A DNA stretch of 64,000 nucleotides from Litoditis marina (Eukaryota > Nematoda > Chromadorea > Rhabditida > Rhabditidae), in NCBI GenBank assembly GCA_964036275.1, contig OZ038433.1, positions 25,651,485 through 25,715,484 of the forward strand. The letters run 5' to 3'. Below are positions 10,766-24,359 of this stretch, piece by piece. A program made the translations under genes and the position numbers. The notes under the pieces were generated by a model. That model was not told where the DNA came from, ran no database searches, and was given only the letters and a program-made list of their open reading frames with translations. Numbering within the stretch: position 1 is the stretch's first letter; each line of letters begins with the position of its first letter.

Positions 10766-13341
10766 AATAAATGGGTTATGAAGAACGTGACCAATTTTTT
10801 CTGTAGTTTGATCTCGACGTCACAAGTTCCGAATTTAGACCGGAAGGTAACGGAGTTCGAATTACAACCACAGTGGGGTGGGCAACGTACACCTAATAGA
10901 GTTGCTCTGGATAATGCAAACCCTAAACTCCTATACACTATCTGTTTGGTGTTTCTCCAAATTTTCAAAATTTGCGTGTTAGTATTGTAGCAACCCACAC
11001 CGCTCCCACTACTATTTAGTTAGAACATCAATATTTTTTCGCCATCGTTCGTTCAAAAAGACATAACTACATGTAGAACTTGATAGAAGAAGGATAACTG
11101 CAGAAAAGTCGCAACTTGTGTGATAACTGTGTGTTATCCTGGCGTGATAGCGATCCCTCAAAAACCTCATGAGATATCTCGTGAGCAATAGCTCACGAAC
11201 TCATCATGAGATTCCATCGATTGCTATGCTACAACATTGCCAGGTCACAAGTAGCTCATGGAGTATCCATGAGATTCTCATGAGAAACTCATACCTTACT
11301 ATGTTTATTTATCAGAACCCCATTGAAGTGTCGATCGTTGTACTGTAGTCATATATATGCTCGTTCATTGTCACTTTTCTGTTCATCATGGTTTCGATTA
11401 TTGTTTTCATTTTGCTCAAATTCAGTTATTTCTCATTTACGTTCTGTTGTCTATGTATCTCACATGCTTGCATGTATATAAATCAATCATATGAACTTCC
11501 CATGAGATTGAACGCTGCCTGGTTCCGGTTGGTTCCGAGAGCCATGATTGACTGGCAATATGTGTCCTAATTCACATTCACACGGCACACATTTGTTCGG
11601 AGGAGGACGCTCTTTTATGCGGGAATGCAAGCAAACAATGTCACTTTCACGTTTAGTGGTCAATCAGATCGGAGTTATTTCTCCGGTTATAAGAACCGTG
11701 GAATCAATACAATTAGGATCGAAATCGAAATCAATTGGAGTGCCACATCTATAAATATGAAAAGTCACGGGCTGAAAACCGAATTTCGACTATGTTCTAC
11801 TATTTACAAGAGAACTTAGTCCTCAGTGAAACGCAGACTCTTGATTACTATGAAATATGTTGCATCCTATTGTGCTTAATTCGTTATCCTAAACGTGAAA
11901 CTAAACGTGAAACTTTTGAGCTGGGCTCTCTTAATAAATTAGCTTACCTATGGATTATTGGATGTTGTTCTAAAATGATAACGGCAATGTATGTAGTAGA
12001 AACTTTTCAAAAGTTTTGGAATATCCCAGTGGTTTTGTGGAAAAGAATTCGGAGAAAACCTGATAGATTGGGGATTCTGATCTAATCTGTTGAAGCGAAA
12101 ATGTTACCGAGAGTGAAACAGTACAATCTCGCGCGTGGATCTCTCCTATAGGTGCGACACATTTTGACACGAAACTTTCGTTTTTTGAGAACACTTTCAC
12201 CCAAAAAATTGATCCTTTTCACACTTTATACGGCGAAAATTTCTCTAACATTTTGTGAAATTCACATTTTAACCGTCACGATCAGTTTATTCCGAAGAAC
12301 AACATGGATAGAGTAATTTCAATGAGAGCAGCTATGGCAGATCTTATAGTAAACTGCAACTCATCTGAGTGTTATAGCGGGTTCAAAGAGCTGACTAATT
12401 TTAGCTGATTGAATTGCACGAATCTACTGACCAAGTATACTTAAGTAGTGTGCTCAGTGAAAGTTTCCACAATGTCGTTTCGACCCTGGTTCAAGACGTT
12501 GTTTCATCAAATGAATACAACATTTATACCCACTACATAATTTCAATTCGATTGGTGTGAAACATTAATGGATAGAAAGGGAATCACGCCAAACGAGGAG
12601 TTGAAAGGGGGTAATTGTTGTGGAGGGTCACTTGAAATAACGGAACGGACATGTCACTGACTCTAAAGGACATTTGCATACAGAAGAAAGAAAGACGAGA
12701 ATTGACAAAGAAAAAGAGAGATCAAGAGGAGAGAGAAAAAGTGAAAGGAGAGATCGGGGGGAAAGGGAAAAAAGGAATACGCGAGGAATATTGCCTGTTG
12801 GACAACTCTGTACTGTCCAAACTTTGCCACTCGTAAAAATCCAGCTATTTGTCATGGTTACATGAGCAACTACCATGGATTCCGTCTGTGTTGACAGGTT
12901 TTATGTGTTTGAAATACCGTAACTTGAGAACCGACAGGTTTGAGCGGTTTGAGAGAAGTTGTGCAGTAGAGGAGATTGTGCACGGAAAATACGTACCATC
13001 AGAGAACCTGAGTACGTGTGTGTGTGTGTGTTAGAACACCCAGGCACCCGTTATGGCATTCTGCGTTGCTCATACGCAATGTTACGCAACTATGGTATGC
13101 CGGCGGGATGTGACAGCAGGAAAATAGCGTGTGATTTAGGAGACGCAGGTTCGAACAGATACGCCAGGAAGTACAGGAAGAAATCAAAAAATTTTTCTCA
13201 TGAATAACTCTGCTGATACATATTTCAATTTGCATTTTCGAACTCAGTTCTCGGCGGACAATGCAATGCCATACCTAACTACGTTGCGAACTCTGTCAAA
13301 CTACATGAATACTAACATGTGTTTCATCTAATGAATCTAAC
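10766..13341. other. No confident gene; palindromic CTCATGAG-rich patch
   Basis: This AT-rich stretch has no exon chain with consistent splice phases. The patch at 11165-11295 repeats ctcatgag-type palindromes (cctcatgagatatctcgtg, gagattctcatgagaaact). A 116-codon open frame at 11735-12085 (+) has no homology that I recognise and is probably chance. A (tg)n run lies at about 13018-13031. Confidence 0.4.
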
Positions 13342-13393
13342 CTTGTGATGTGAGCGCAAATAACGAAGCCAGCAACATCCACCGGAGCAGCAT
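13342..13393 (-). CDS. Signal-peptide first exon of an unidentified secreted or membrane protein
   Basis: On the minus strand a tttcag acceptor at 13400 is followed six bases later by an ATG. The exon reads MLLRWMLLASLFALTSQ and then a gttaga donor in phase 1. The short basic start, leucine-rich core and small polar end make a good signal peptide. An acceptor so close to the ATG suggests a 5' UTR intron or a spliced-leader site. No following exon was found, so the product is unknown and the call could be accidental. Confidence 0.35.
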
Positions 13394-13399
13394 TATAAT

Positions 13400-15926
13400 C
13401 TGAAAACAAACTGGCATAGACAAGCTGTTTTTAAATAATAGTTTTTTTTTCCGAGGAATGAGAAACCGTGCAAGCGGAAGAGAGAGAACGGGAGGTGAGA
13501 TGGATTTACAGGTACACAAGTTGGCATCACATCTTATCCAATATTTATCTCTTACAAATATATCTTATGACCCTACACGCAACTCTTGATCTAATGAGAG
13601 CAATCGAATACAACCATGGATGTTGATTTCAAAATGAATTGAAACGAAAATCAAAGTCACCGAAACTCAATCTCCCACTCTTGGATGAGACAGCGTTGTC
13701 AACTAGGGAAGGATAGGCTGGGCCGAATGTTTGTTGGCTCTTAACACAACTTATCTATATACACGAAAGTGAAAACGAGAGGAAAAGTGAAGACGAAGTG
13801 GAATGGGCAGCTGATTTGTGTCCAACTGGAATGTCACTTTCGCTATATAGAACTCTTGCTTTGGGGGCGGCGCCTGACCTCCCCACGGGCGTGTACACAA
13901 AGAACTTCGGCAGCCAGATTTTGTAACAACAGAGAGATAGTAATCGCCCTGTCTCACTTTCCCCAGTACTTTTATCTAGTTTTTTCCTGGTTTGCACCGG
14001 AGGGAAAGCAAAAATAGGGTCACGAAGAACACCGGATTAGAGGATTCATAGCCACCTTCCGAGATATTCACAGAGATTAGAGGAAAGTTAGGGGAAACGG
14101 AAGTAAAGAGTCGGATGAAGACAGTGACACTTGTTGTAACATATTGGGTGGGAAAAAGTACTTTGCAAAAGATGAAAGTGTTTTGCTTGACCTGAACGAA
14201 AATGTGGACAAGTCTGGTCAGTTTTAGCTCACTTTTTTATATAATGGAGGGAGTATTTTTCGAGCCTACTGTGACTCCTTCATTATGGCTGCAAATGCGC
14301 TTTCGAATTTGTTTCAATCACTTAACTGCTATCGGAACTGATTACATACATAGGGTGTTCTAAAATGCAATCAAACCTCGCATGTTAACTGCAGGAATCT
14401 TACCAAGAATAATAACTATAACTTATCAGAACTCAGAACTCAGGTAGTAAGTAAATGGTTTTGGCTCATAAGTCTGACACTTTCCGTCTGTAGTTGAATT
14501 CGGACTACTATTTATTGAATGAACAGAGCTAGATGAATGAAATAAAATGATAAATACTGTTTATAAAGTTGTTTATTGATAAAGTTTAAAGTTACACCGT
14601 TGTGCACCGGTACAGAAACGTATAGAAGTGCAAAAACTTTGGGAATATCAACTCAGCCGGTCAACGGTTCTGATATTAAATTTGGAGCTGGATGGGATGG
14701 TGTGGATCTTCTAACGTACATACTGTGTGTGTACTTTTAATGAATTGAATGGGGGACTTCTTTTCTGTCCCGTTCCTTTGCTGTTTGGGTTAAACAGGTC
14801 AAGATTTAAACAATAATTGCCTTCAATCTACTGGAAAGTCCCGCATGGCACGGTACAGAGGTCTAGTCAAAGGAAAAACCAGAATATGTCAGTTAGAACA
14901 GAACAGAATAGAGACAAAAAGATTTATATGAAAAATAGTGGAATTAAGTCAAGAATAGTCGTAACTAAGATTTCCTTGACGATGATTGTTCAATTATTAT
15001 TCCTAGTATAGTAGAATATTATCAACACAGCAGATTTTAAAGAAATCAAAATCGATGTTCCACGCACTTATAACCCTCTACAGTAATCTTCGCGAACTTC
15101 TAGATCAACGTTTCGTAGTTTGATGTTTTTGGAATGACTTTAATTTTTGCTATTGGGTTTTCTATCTATGCTACTGCAAACTATGAGACCAAAATAATGA
15201 TTAATTCATTAGAAAAAGCCTTCTAAACATATGACGGATTACTGTAGAAGGACATCGATTGGTGAAACGAACTATAGGACGGTGCACTCTGGCAGTGATC
15301 TGCTCTGTTTGTAGTTATATCTTACTTCATCAAACTTCAACTCAGACATGATCCTCGCCTATACTTTGAACAACCCATCTTTGCAGTTGAGAATGGATTG
15401 GACATTATATCCAAGTTTTTATTTGAAACACTGGCAAGTAATGTTTATATGTTTATATTCAATCTTTTCAGAACTTCGGAAAATCGAAACCAAAATGAAT
15501 AAAATCATAATAATAAATATCAATCAGAAGGGAGAGGGCATATGGGTCTTGGAGTAGTCGAGTTTCCAAATCAGCTCGAGCGGACGAACCCGAAGTTGTG
15601 TGGTAGGTAGTTCCTTCTGAAATTTTCATTTGAACGTTTTTGACATTGTTGAATCTTTTTTCTTCATACTTTCATCCAACACTTCTCGCTCGGAGCATTT
15701 TCCTTCGTTTGATTCTTTGGATCAAAACGTGTGGTGCATGTGAGATCGAGGTATAGGATTGTTTGCCTATTTTCAACCCTAGTCTTTTTGAAACGTGAGT
15801 AGAACAAAACATTTTACTTCGAACGGCAATTACAGACACAAGTAGAAAAAGCGAAATTGTGAGCCGCCGAACGCAGAGTCTTGCTGACTTGAAAAAGTTT
15901 CATATGCGGTACAGGAAAAGTGTGAA
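13400..15926. other. No confident gene; likely 3' region of the sulfotransferase at its right end
   Basis: No exon chain is supported on either strand. Minus-strand aataaa signals at about 14512 and 14575 could end the transcript of the sulfotransferase that stops at 15927. The rest is AT-rich sequence without recognised repeats. Confidence 0.4.
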
Positions 15927-17609
15927 CTAACTGAGCATTTCCTCCTCAATCATGTTCAGTCGTTCTGGCTCCACTTTTTGATTCTTCAGGATTCTCAGAA
16001 TGTCTTTCGTCATTCGTGGTAGCTCTTCATTTTTTCCGTATTTCACAAACGTACTCTTATTGAAATGTGTGGACAGAGAGCAGTACCTGAATACAGTTAT
16101 CGTTCTTGAGAACATCTATCAAGTATAAAAATACTTATGAGAACACGGGTCAGAACAACTAGAGGTTTTATCACACAAGATAAACTTTACCCCTTAGTAG
16201 TTTAACTTTACCACTCCTATCGTACTCGAAATGAAACCGACCACTTTAATACTTCCTCTAGGTCTAGGTTCTTTAACTTGAAAATGAACTTGCGACTTCA
16301 TAAGCGCCTCTCGAACACGTTCCAGTTTTTCGCATTCACATCAATCAACGAAAAAATTTAAAAGGATTACAACGCTGACTTTGGAGCCCCTGAATCAGAA
16401 AATATTAGACGGCAGAAAGTAAGAAACACCTGTGGTGGATTTTGAATCTGAAATAGCTCGGTGAGATTCGCTTCTTGCTCACCAAGTTTGTGGAGCGAAG
16501 TGTAGATCAGCATTGGCATGATTCAGCATCGTCTTGTCGCCTTCTAGAAATGCCTGGTATCGCGCGTGTTGCTTCTCCAGGAAACAGGTCATATTGTGTC
16601 CGCATCCATAACAGTGAGCTTGGTGTTTGTATCTGAACAATTGCTCAGTAACTATTCGGCTCAGAACTAGCTTAATTCCAACAATGTATCGGAATGTTGC
16701 ATACAGAGAGTAGAATTCAGAATGTTTGCCATTTCAACAAAACTGGTTCGAATCCGGTGTGTTATTCAACTGTTGTGTGGGAGTCATACTTCAATTTTCT
16801 CATTGTTCCGTTCAAAATATTCCATAAAATATCCAAATCAGACTTCATATAACCCAGCCCCCCCCCCCTATATCCTAATCTGAAGTGAACCACCTACTGA
16901 ACACAGACGTGGGCGAATCCACTGAGAAATCTGTCCACCGGATCCCGCACCACAGTTATCGTCGTATATTCCCTGCCCAGTCTATGATCGACGGCGTCAA
17001 TTGAATTGTAGTAGTTGTTCTGGTTGCAACGCCTGTAAACACTCGACTTTAAATACGAATATTGAAGACAAAATACGGTGGTTGTGTTTGAAAGAAGACG
17101 TGAGTCGAGGTGTTTTGATTCAGAAACCCCCGCAGATAATTCGGCTGTGCTTTATTTATATGGGTACGAATATGACAACGAGATACACAGAAAATCGTAA
17201 ACGTTTTGAAGTAGTGTAAGTTCAAAAAGTTTACATTTTTTTCTGAATTCGAAACAGAATAGAATAGTTGCAATGTATTAGTTATGGTTCAAAATGTTAT
17301 ACCGAACAGATCTGAGTATCAATAAGCTTCTGAAGAGAGATGAATGACTTATTTCAGAACCATGACTTTCTAACGGTAGTTTGTATGGTGCTTTTTCCTA
17401 ATCTTCATTGTTACTGTTTTACTGACCAGCTGTGTGAATCTTCTACTAATCCTTATTACAACTTACGTGTTGTTTCCATTATATTTGCTTATTGTGATGT
17501 TCTGTTCGAAAAATGTTTTTGGGTCGTGTAGAAGGCAGAAAATTCCTCCTCGCAGGGTTGACAAGTTCTTGGTAATTTGACACGTCGACAAGTTATACTT
17601 CGGAGCCAC
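15927..17609 (-). CDS. Carbohydrate sulfotransferase (nematode Sulfotransfer_2 type), 5' exon uncertain
   Basis: Four exons agree in phase: 17467-17609, 16898-17032, 16483-16632 and 15927-16086. The first contains VAPKYNLSTCQITKN, the position of the 5'-phosphosulfate-binding loop in this family. The second contains TVVRDPVDRFLSGFAHVC, the 3'-phosphate-binding motif with its R-x-P-x-x-R-x-x-S pattern. The third has C-x2-C residues and ends in LHFAPQTW, a hallmark of the C. elegans carbohydrate sulfotransferase group; the last completes WYC and ends EEEMLS. The enzyme should use PAPS to sulfate glycans in the Golgi. The N-terminal signal-anchor exon was not found; a 17-bp micro-exon at 18180-18196 with acceptor and gtaagt donor would join in phase. 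It is divergent from the fucosyltransferase at 19287. Confidence 0.85.
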
Positions 17610-17709
17610 CTGGAATAAATTCAGATAGTCATTGTTTCGTATTTTGAACAGATACTATTGGTTTGACTCTCGATCAAATAATTTCTATCTTACTGATCTC
17701 TGAAAGAAC

Positions 17710-17822
17710 ACTCTACTGCGAATAGCGAACTACAGAAGCTCTACTGCGAATAGCGAACTACAGAAGCACTACTGCGAATAGCGAACTACAGAAGCTCTAC
17801 TGCGAATAGCGAACTACAGAAG
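17710..17822. repeat. 28-bp minisatellite, four copies
   Basis: The unit ctctactgcgaatagcgaac plus tacagaag is repeated four times head to tail with one or two substitutions. The array sits directly before a long microsatellite. Confidence 0.85.
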
Positions 17823-17873
17823 CGAGAGAGTATGCAGATCACTGAGACCGCAGACATCTGCGTCTTCATGACC

Positions 17874-17997
<124 letters not shown>

Positions 17998-18196
17998 GAC
18001 GCCGCTACGAAATTTCTGACCAAATAGCTATGGATTGCCTGAATATTATGTTGCCACTAGCGTGCGCCACGTATCTCTCAAATTGAACCTACCAGATAAG
18101 ATTCGTGATAATTGATAAATGCTGGCAACGTGGGGCGAACAGAAATGCTAATTGGGCGGACACCAGGAGATCCACTTACTATCCGCGGGGTCGTTG

Positions 18197-19286
18197 CTAA
18201 AGTTGGAATTTTCAAACTACCGGTTTCTTGACACGGCAAAAATGTGTTCATTTTTTATCATGTGTTTGCAGTACAAGATGTGTAGCGAAATATATAGAGA
18301 GATTACAGAAAAAACCTCCACAAGCAAAATCAGAAAAAATATTCAAGTCTCAGTTGGTTGTCTCATCATGTTCCTATGTCTCACTAAAAACTCACCACCG
18401 TCGGAACAAATAGTTTCAAATTTAAAAATAGAGTATATATATATGATTGAGAGAATAATTAGCATAAATAGAGCATACTGGAACATTTGAGGTAGAACTG
18501 AAAAAATTGATTCAACATCCGAAAATATTCACCAAAGATGCCGGTATATCCACCAAAAATAGAATGAACTGATGTACTAACAGTTAACTAGAACTTGATT
18601 AGTGGAGTTCGTATCACACTCAAAAATGTAGTTCTCATCTGAAATACTATTCGAATAAAGTTTTAGACCAACGAAAACGCGCTTCTGCATTGTAAACAAT
18701 ATCTAGCCTACTTCGATCGCAATTCCGATTAGATTTCAAGTCATACTGACCAGTCGACCCTGTTGCTTACTTTCTGTTCCCGATACATGATAACTATATT
18801 CAATGCAATTTTTGACTTCTTCAAGCTAAGGACTAATTTGGATTATTTAGTTTGTTGCCCACAATTGCAACTTTAGTTGGGTGGGAATTTCAAGGCGGGA
18901 TTTCGAATGTAAAGTAACAAATTCATCCTTTAAACAGTAACATACACTAGAATGGCAACGGATGGTTACAACGGAGTTTTCATTCATGATTTAACTCATG
19001 AAACATGAGATGTTTCTCTGCTATCATAACTTGTCTAGTGAGCCTCAAGTATATACATCTTAATACATATATTACTTATACATATAAGCTATAATACTTA
19101 TACATATTAGCATGTATAATACTTATACATATAAGCTATAATACTTATACATATAAGCATATATAATACTTGTACATATAAGCTATAGCTGACGTGTTGT
19201 AGATCAATCTCACGTGACTGACCACCGAGCCGAATACGAAAGAGGACTGAAACCAATTCATTTTTCCTACTGGCTATACCCATCCA
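18197..19286. other. Intergenic region between divergent sulfotransferase and fucosyltransferase genes, with AT minisatellite
   Basis: No exon is supported. From about 19045 to 19190, degenerate tandem units built from tacttatacatataagctata are repeated about five times. The segment separates two head-to-head genes, so it should contain both promoters. Confidence 0.5.
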
Positions 19287-22200
19287 ATGAACTTCAAATT
19301 GAGTATATCAAGAGCCAGTTATTCACTTATTGGCACTGTCTATATTGTTTTGGTTACGCGATATTTGTTAAACTCATTCAACGAGTGGAAAACCACAGAG
19401 AGGAAACAGCGATTTGTGACTCTTCCCGTTCACAATGCAAGACTTGGAAACCAGGTGAGTAAGGTATTTTCGAAGTTCATTTATTTTGATCGCAACAAAA
19501 TTCCAAATGCAAGTTAGACGGTAAGTCAATTGCACAGTCAAGTGAAACATGTCAAACACAGCAGAACTCAGATACGTGACATGCCAAAGCTAACTGTACA
19601 TGACTATTCATTTTACTTCTAGTATAGACGTAGGTTTAATGGAATGGTATTGAGAGCGTACTTAGTATTATCGTGACTGTTTGATCTCAACCCGCGTTTC
19701 TTCAACTTACACTAGTTCTCTGCTGTTACATAACCGTCTGGGTTCATAACAGTTTAGCCAAAATTAGAGCCGCAGGCAATAAACCAAAGCGATGATAGAA
19801 CGTGGGCCCGAAGTATTTTCTACCCTCTTTCTCTATTTCTTCTCTCCATGAACGAAGTTGATTAATGAAATTTCATTTTTGTCAGCTTTTCGTTCTTGTC
19901 AACGGATATGCCACCGCTCGAACGCTAGGTCGACAATTCTACTATCGGTACGACGACAATACGGCAGAAATGTTGGACAAACACTTGGAGAAAATGAACC
20001 TCATCTTTCCCAAATTGAAAAATATATACCAGATAAAGGTTTGTCTCACTCAAACCATCGATGTCTATGTGCGTTTGATGTAAGGTTGATTGAATCAACA
20101 GATGAGAGAGTGTATAGATCAAGGATGCGCAGATGTGGCCAAAGGAGGCAAAACATTATGCCACTTAAGCCGAGATGTATTTGATAAAAGCTATATGAAA
20201 TAGTGCCTATCGGTTTGATGGTGGACAATCATGAAAGCATAAATAAATTTTAACTGACACTTAACGATAAAAATGTTTTATACACTTGTAGTTGACACTG
20301 ATCAAAATTAGTAAATAGATGTAGACCAAAATTTCATGTTGTTATTCAGAGACCGAATGAAGAAACAGAAAAACCGCATGTGATAGAAGGTCTTCAATCA
20401 CAATACCAACAGTATGTGAATGCATCTCGGTAAGTTAACATCCGGGATGAACGGGATTTCACAACTCTGATACATTTTTGTAGCAAAACATAGCATTACA
20501 AGACAACACAAATAATCCTACCATGCGTGTTAATATTTAAATCACGTAAAATGTTTGAACGCACCGCAACAATGGGACAAAGGACAAACTTCAGCACCTT
20601 TCACGTGACTATGGACTGAATTTCATTGGCGACTGTTAGTGGTAATTTAAAGTAAGCGTTCTGACAGTCAGAACCTGTTTGCTCACCTGCGTGAATCTAA
20701 TCAGAAATTCAAAATAACCAACTGAACAAATATTTTGATTATAGTTAGTGTATTATAATTTAGGTCAACACAATCAGTCCCATCAAACGTGTGAAATTGA
20801 TCACAGTAACGGCCCTAGACACTCCGCTAGTTAACAAAACTATCGCTAAACTTCAAAACGTTGGACTCAACTTTTCTCAAATAAAAAACCTAAAGCTCAC
20901 AAACCCGATAGTTGAAACACCTTAAATCGGGTGTTAAGATCCAGCGTGATCTTAAGGTCAAAAGAAGGTGGTTGTTTAATAATAGAAGGTTTCCCGATTT
21001 CAGGCTTCTCAATGAAACTGCCACCTACTTGGAGCCACGAATCGGCTTCGCTCAGTCATGGAAGTTCTTCGGACACTACGACGACGACGTCAGAAAACTG
21101 TTGGACTTCAGTGACATAATAAAAGATACGGGGGAGAGAATCATTCTGATAAAGCAATGGTGAGGCTGGCAATTGTATTGTTCTGGGGAAATGAAGGATC
21201 GAAGTCCACCCTAGTTGACAACTTCTTACGAAGTCGCTTTGCACCGGGTATCAGAAGCATAGAAAAAATTTCACACGCTGTAATCCACGCATTTTTTTCA
21301 ATTTAATATTCAGAAATTAGTTGTTTTTCGTTCGCTGTTATTCTGTTTACAACTGTTTTGCAGGCAACGTCGCTCTTTTCTTTGTGCCCATATTCGGAGG
21401 ACGGACTTCGCTATATGGCATGCACACAGTGAAATGAATACAACTATGGTGGCTATACGACATCTGCTCACCACCGACGCCAGTTTCTCCATTTCAAACT
21501 ATATACTATGCTTATTAACCGAGTTCACAATTTCGAGTTAGGGAAACGCTAGCGGTGAAAACTGCGACGCTGGGGTTCAAAATAGTTCGCGCTCCGTCCT
21601 ATCATTTCGCCATAATGTCAGTGATCCTGATAGAGCTTTTTCGTGGCGTGTGATTGTTTTGCAGAAGACCCAGTTCACTATATTCCAGAACCTGGGAAAT
21701 CTTGGCCTGTTTGGAGATGATCCACAATTCATGAAGACAGTAATATCGGAGCTACAATTGACTATGGTATAGGTTTTGCTAATAGCTTAGAAGTAATGTG
21801 GATATGAACCATGCCAAAGTGATTCATCTTTGATGAAAACAAGGTCTCTCTTAGAGCAGAGTGGAAATCTTTGTTTGCCGTCGAAGAAAACAAGGCCTAC
21901 AATCCAGCAGACTCGTAAATACATTATATGCCTTCCAGCACAATGTAAAGTTTTCCAGACAAACAGTTTTGTGAGTGAGTACACTGAAGGTACTGATTTC
22001 TACTTATCGAGTCAACTTTGTTCATCATTTGTCATAATGTCACCCGAGTCTACCTACGGATTCTGGTTGGCCTACCTCAGCAATGCATCCAAAACGTATT
22101 ATGTACTTGACGAACGAGGAATGAAGTTTCACAAACCGGTTACGGGAGAGATATTTCCGTGAGCTGAATCCTTTTTACTCATCATGTTTCACAGTTTGTT

Positions 22201-22627
22201 ATTTTCTTAATTGATATTTGTGACAAAATTATATTGTAATCTGACGATATGAGGTAAAGAGAAGTTCTTGCTTGACATGGAAACGGGAGAGAGTTCACTC
22301 ATCAGAAAACACATGTCTTGTGTCTTAATAACATGTGTTCAAACTTGGATTGGCACGCTATCGAACTCTGAGTAGGGATGACAAGCACTATGAGACAGCG
22401 CCTAGTGTGGAGATCAGAGATAAGCGGACTGCTTCCGACTGACATCTCGTGTCTGCGGTCTCCTTGACTTCCATACTCTTTATTGTTGCGACATGTCTTG
22501 ACGCAGATATTTTTGAGCTGAAAATCAGTGGTTTTGTTTCAGACCTTCCTGGCTTCCCCTAGATATTCAGGACATCTCATCCACTACGAATTTCTCACCC
22601 CCAAGCAAGATAACCACCTCGTTATGA
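19287..22627 (+). CDS. Family-11 glycosyltransferase (alpha-1,2-fucosyltransferase-like)
   Basis: Exons 19287-19454, 19886-20038, 20350-20429, 21004-21159, 21364-about 21478/21540, 21665-21766, 21959-22158 and 22543-22627. The start ATG is followed by a membrane segment at residues 12-28 (type II Golgi topology). Exons 1-2 form RLGNQLFVLVNGYATART, the family's R-x-G-N-Q motif. Exon 4 has GFAQSWKFFGHY. Exon 5 carries CAHIRRTDF, matching the H-x-R-R-x-D donor-binding motif. Exon 6 has LFGDDPQFMKTV, exon 7 SSQLCSSFVIMSPESTYGFW, exon 8 FPPSWLPLDIQ. These follow the C. elegans GT11 pattern. The join from exon 5 to exon 6 is not canonical: the only phase-0 solution found is a weak GC donor after ACCGAC at 21478, and without it a stop occurs at 21539-21541. 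The gene may therefore be damaged or have a different exon 5 end. Confidence 0.85.
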
Positions 22628-23004
22628 CATAAATATTTTCTATGAACTCATTTTCTGTAGCGAAGCATTACAGCTAATTTCGCAGTTTTCCTACCGCTTT
22701 GTCATCCAAAAGAAAATTGTGTGTGAAGGAAGATCAAATGGGATGAACTGTGTTACTTCTTTGGTTTCGAGGCATTTAATCGGTTCTCCTTCTCCAGCTA
22801 CAATTCAAATGCAGTACACAACCGTCCTATGCAAATATTCTTCGTGTGTGTTCGAGCCAACTATTAACTCCATGTGCATCTTTTTATTCATTACACTACT
22901 GCAATTTACCCAGAAGATTTGCATAGGCAGTCATTAGCTACCGTTACCGCTCCAAAAAGTTATATAAAACAACGAATTAAAATAACAGCATATTCACTCG
23001 AAAA
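22628..23004. other. Short intergenic stretch
   Basis: This is the 3' flank of the fucosyltransferase-like gene and the promoter region of receptor A. Nothing specific was recognised. Confidence 0.4.
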
Positions 23005-23437
23005 ATGCTTCTTGGCGTTTATGAACTGGTTGATGTGAAATACTTTGTCGCCTCCGACATCGTTCCCGCTTTGAGAAGGTTCACTGACGAATACGAGTAC
23101 TACATCACATCGCTTATCGTCATAGCGCTTCTTCTCGGTAAGTTTAGAGGTGACCTAATAGGAACGACAGATCCAGCTGTTGTCTCAATCTACTCTAATT
23201 GTAGCTTGATCCCAATCACTGTAATGTTTTAGTTTCGCATAGACAACTTTCTCCGTTCTGGAACCACAAAGCGTATAGTTTTTCGTATTGAAACTTTCTT
23301 CTAGAACAGAATACAATGTCACTTCAAGTGGTTCTCAGATTATATACGGAAAATAGCATTGTTATCACGTGAAACTTATAGTAATTATCCAGGAATTTCC
23401 TTAATAGCTATCACAATCTACAATCTTATCCGAGAAA

Positions 23438-23722
23438 TGGGTCTACTAAACCCATTATCAGTTATCCAAATCACTATTCAAGTTCATCAATCAATACTCT
23501 TATTTCTGCATTGTTTCTGTCATCATGTATTATCCCACGCCAACAGAGATCCACTTTCAGATAAGCGAGAGGATATAAGCCACGTGAATGCGTCATCGAG
23601 GCTCTTCGATCGACATTCTTTTTTGTAGTTCCCCTTTTGATCTTTTGCGACATGAACATTTATGACTTTCTGTTTGTGTTATCTTAATTTGGGCGCGGAA
23701 ACGTGGAACGTTTCCGTAGATA
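23438..23722 (+). repeat. 5' LTR
   Basis: It starts tgggtctactaaaccca and ends cgtttccgtagata. Read against the copy at 26885-27169, I found no difference across the full length; identity extends six bases further left into gagaaa. It contains cacgtg and a possible tataag box. Confidence 0.85.
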
Positions 23723-24359
23723 TGGTAGCAGCGAGTGGTTCTTTCTTCACTTTGACCCCTCGGTTGTTTGCCCTTCTATCTTTCTTTGCGTTGGAATCTG
23801 TCCTAATGGGCAAAACACTATTCAAAGATAGAAGACAAACAAGTGCGTTACAGTAGTCGAAATCGAAGGAGCCAAATTTCGAACAGTTTGTTTCTTATTT
23901 TTAGCGAATCGCTTTGTGTCTCGGTGTTAGTTATTTTGTAACGAGTCGTGGGATTGAGGCATGACGATGCCCCGTCCCAGATGCTGTCTTTGTTTAGCGC
24001 TCTTTTTTCGTTCCCATTCAATGTTGCGCAATTTGAATGTGAGAAGCGATCGAGCCCTGAAAAGGTTAGACGGCAACTCGCGCCAAAACAACTCTACCGA
24101 GTTCGTTTGAGTTGAGTTTTTTTTTCAATTTTGTATCCGATAGATAGACTGTAAGTCCTACGTAGGCCTAATGGCCAAATACAAATCCGGTGTTTTCTCC
24201 CTATGGGATGAGTTGGTTTCCTGCAGATGAAAAGGTAGAGGTACTTTCCTACGAGAGAATTGGTTCCGTAGAGGTGTTTTCCTACATAATTGGGAAGTAG
24301 AAGTACTTGCCTACAGGTGTGGATACTGTAGAGGTGTACCTACTTCAGGCTCGCGGTAT

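Noticed and set aside
11735..12085. 116-codon plus-strand open frame
   Set aside because: No supporting splice sites, no start context and no recognised family; within the length range expected by chance in 64 kb.
17710..17822. Four 28-bp repeats as a possible CRISPR array
   Set aside because: The units are contiguous with no spacers, and the genome is eukaryotic.
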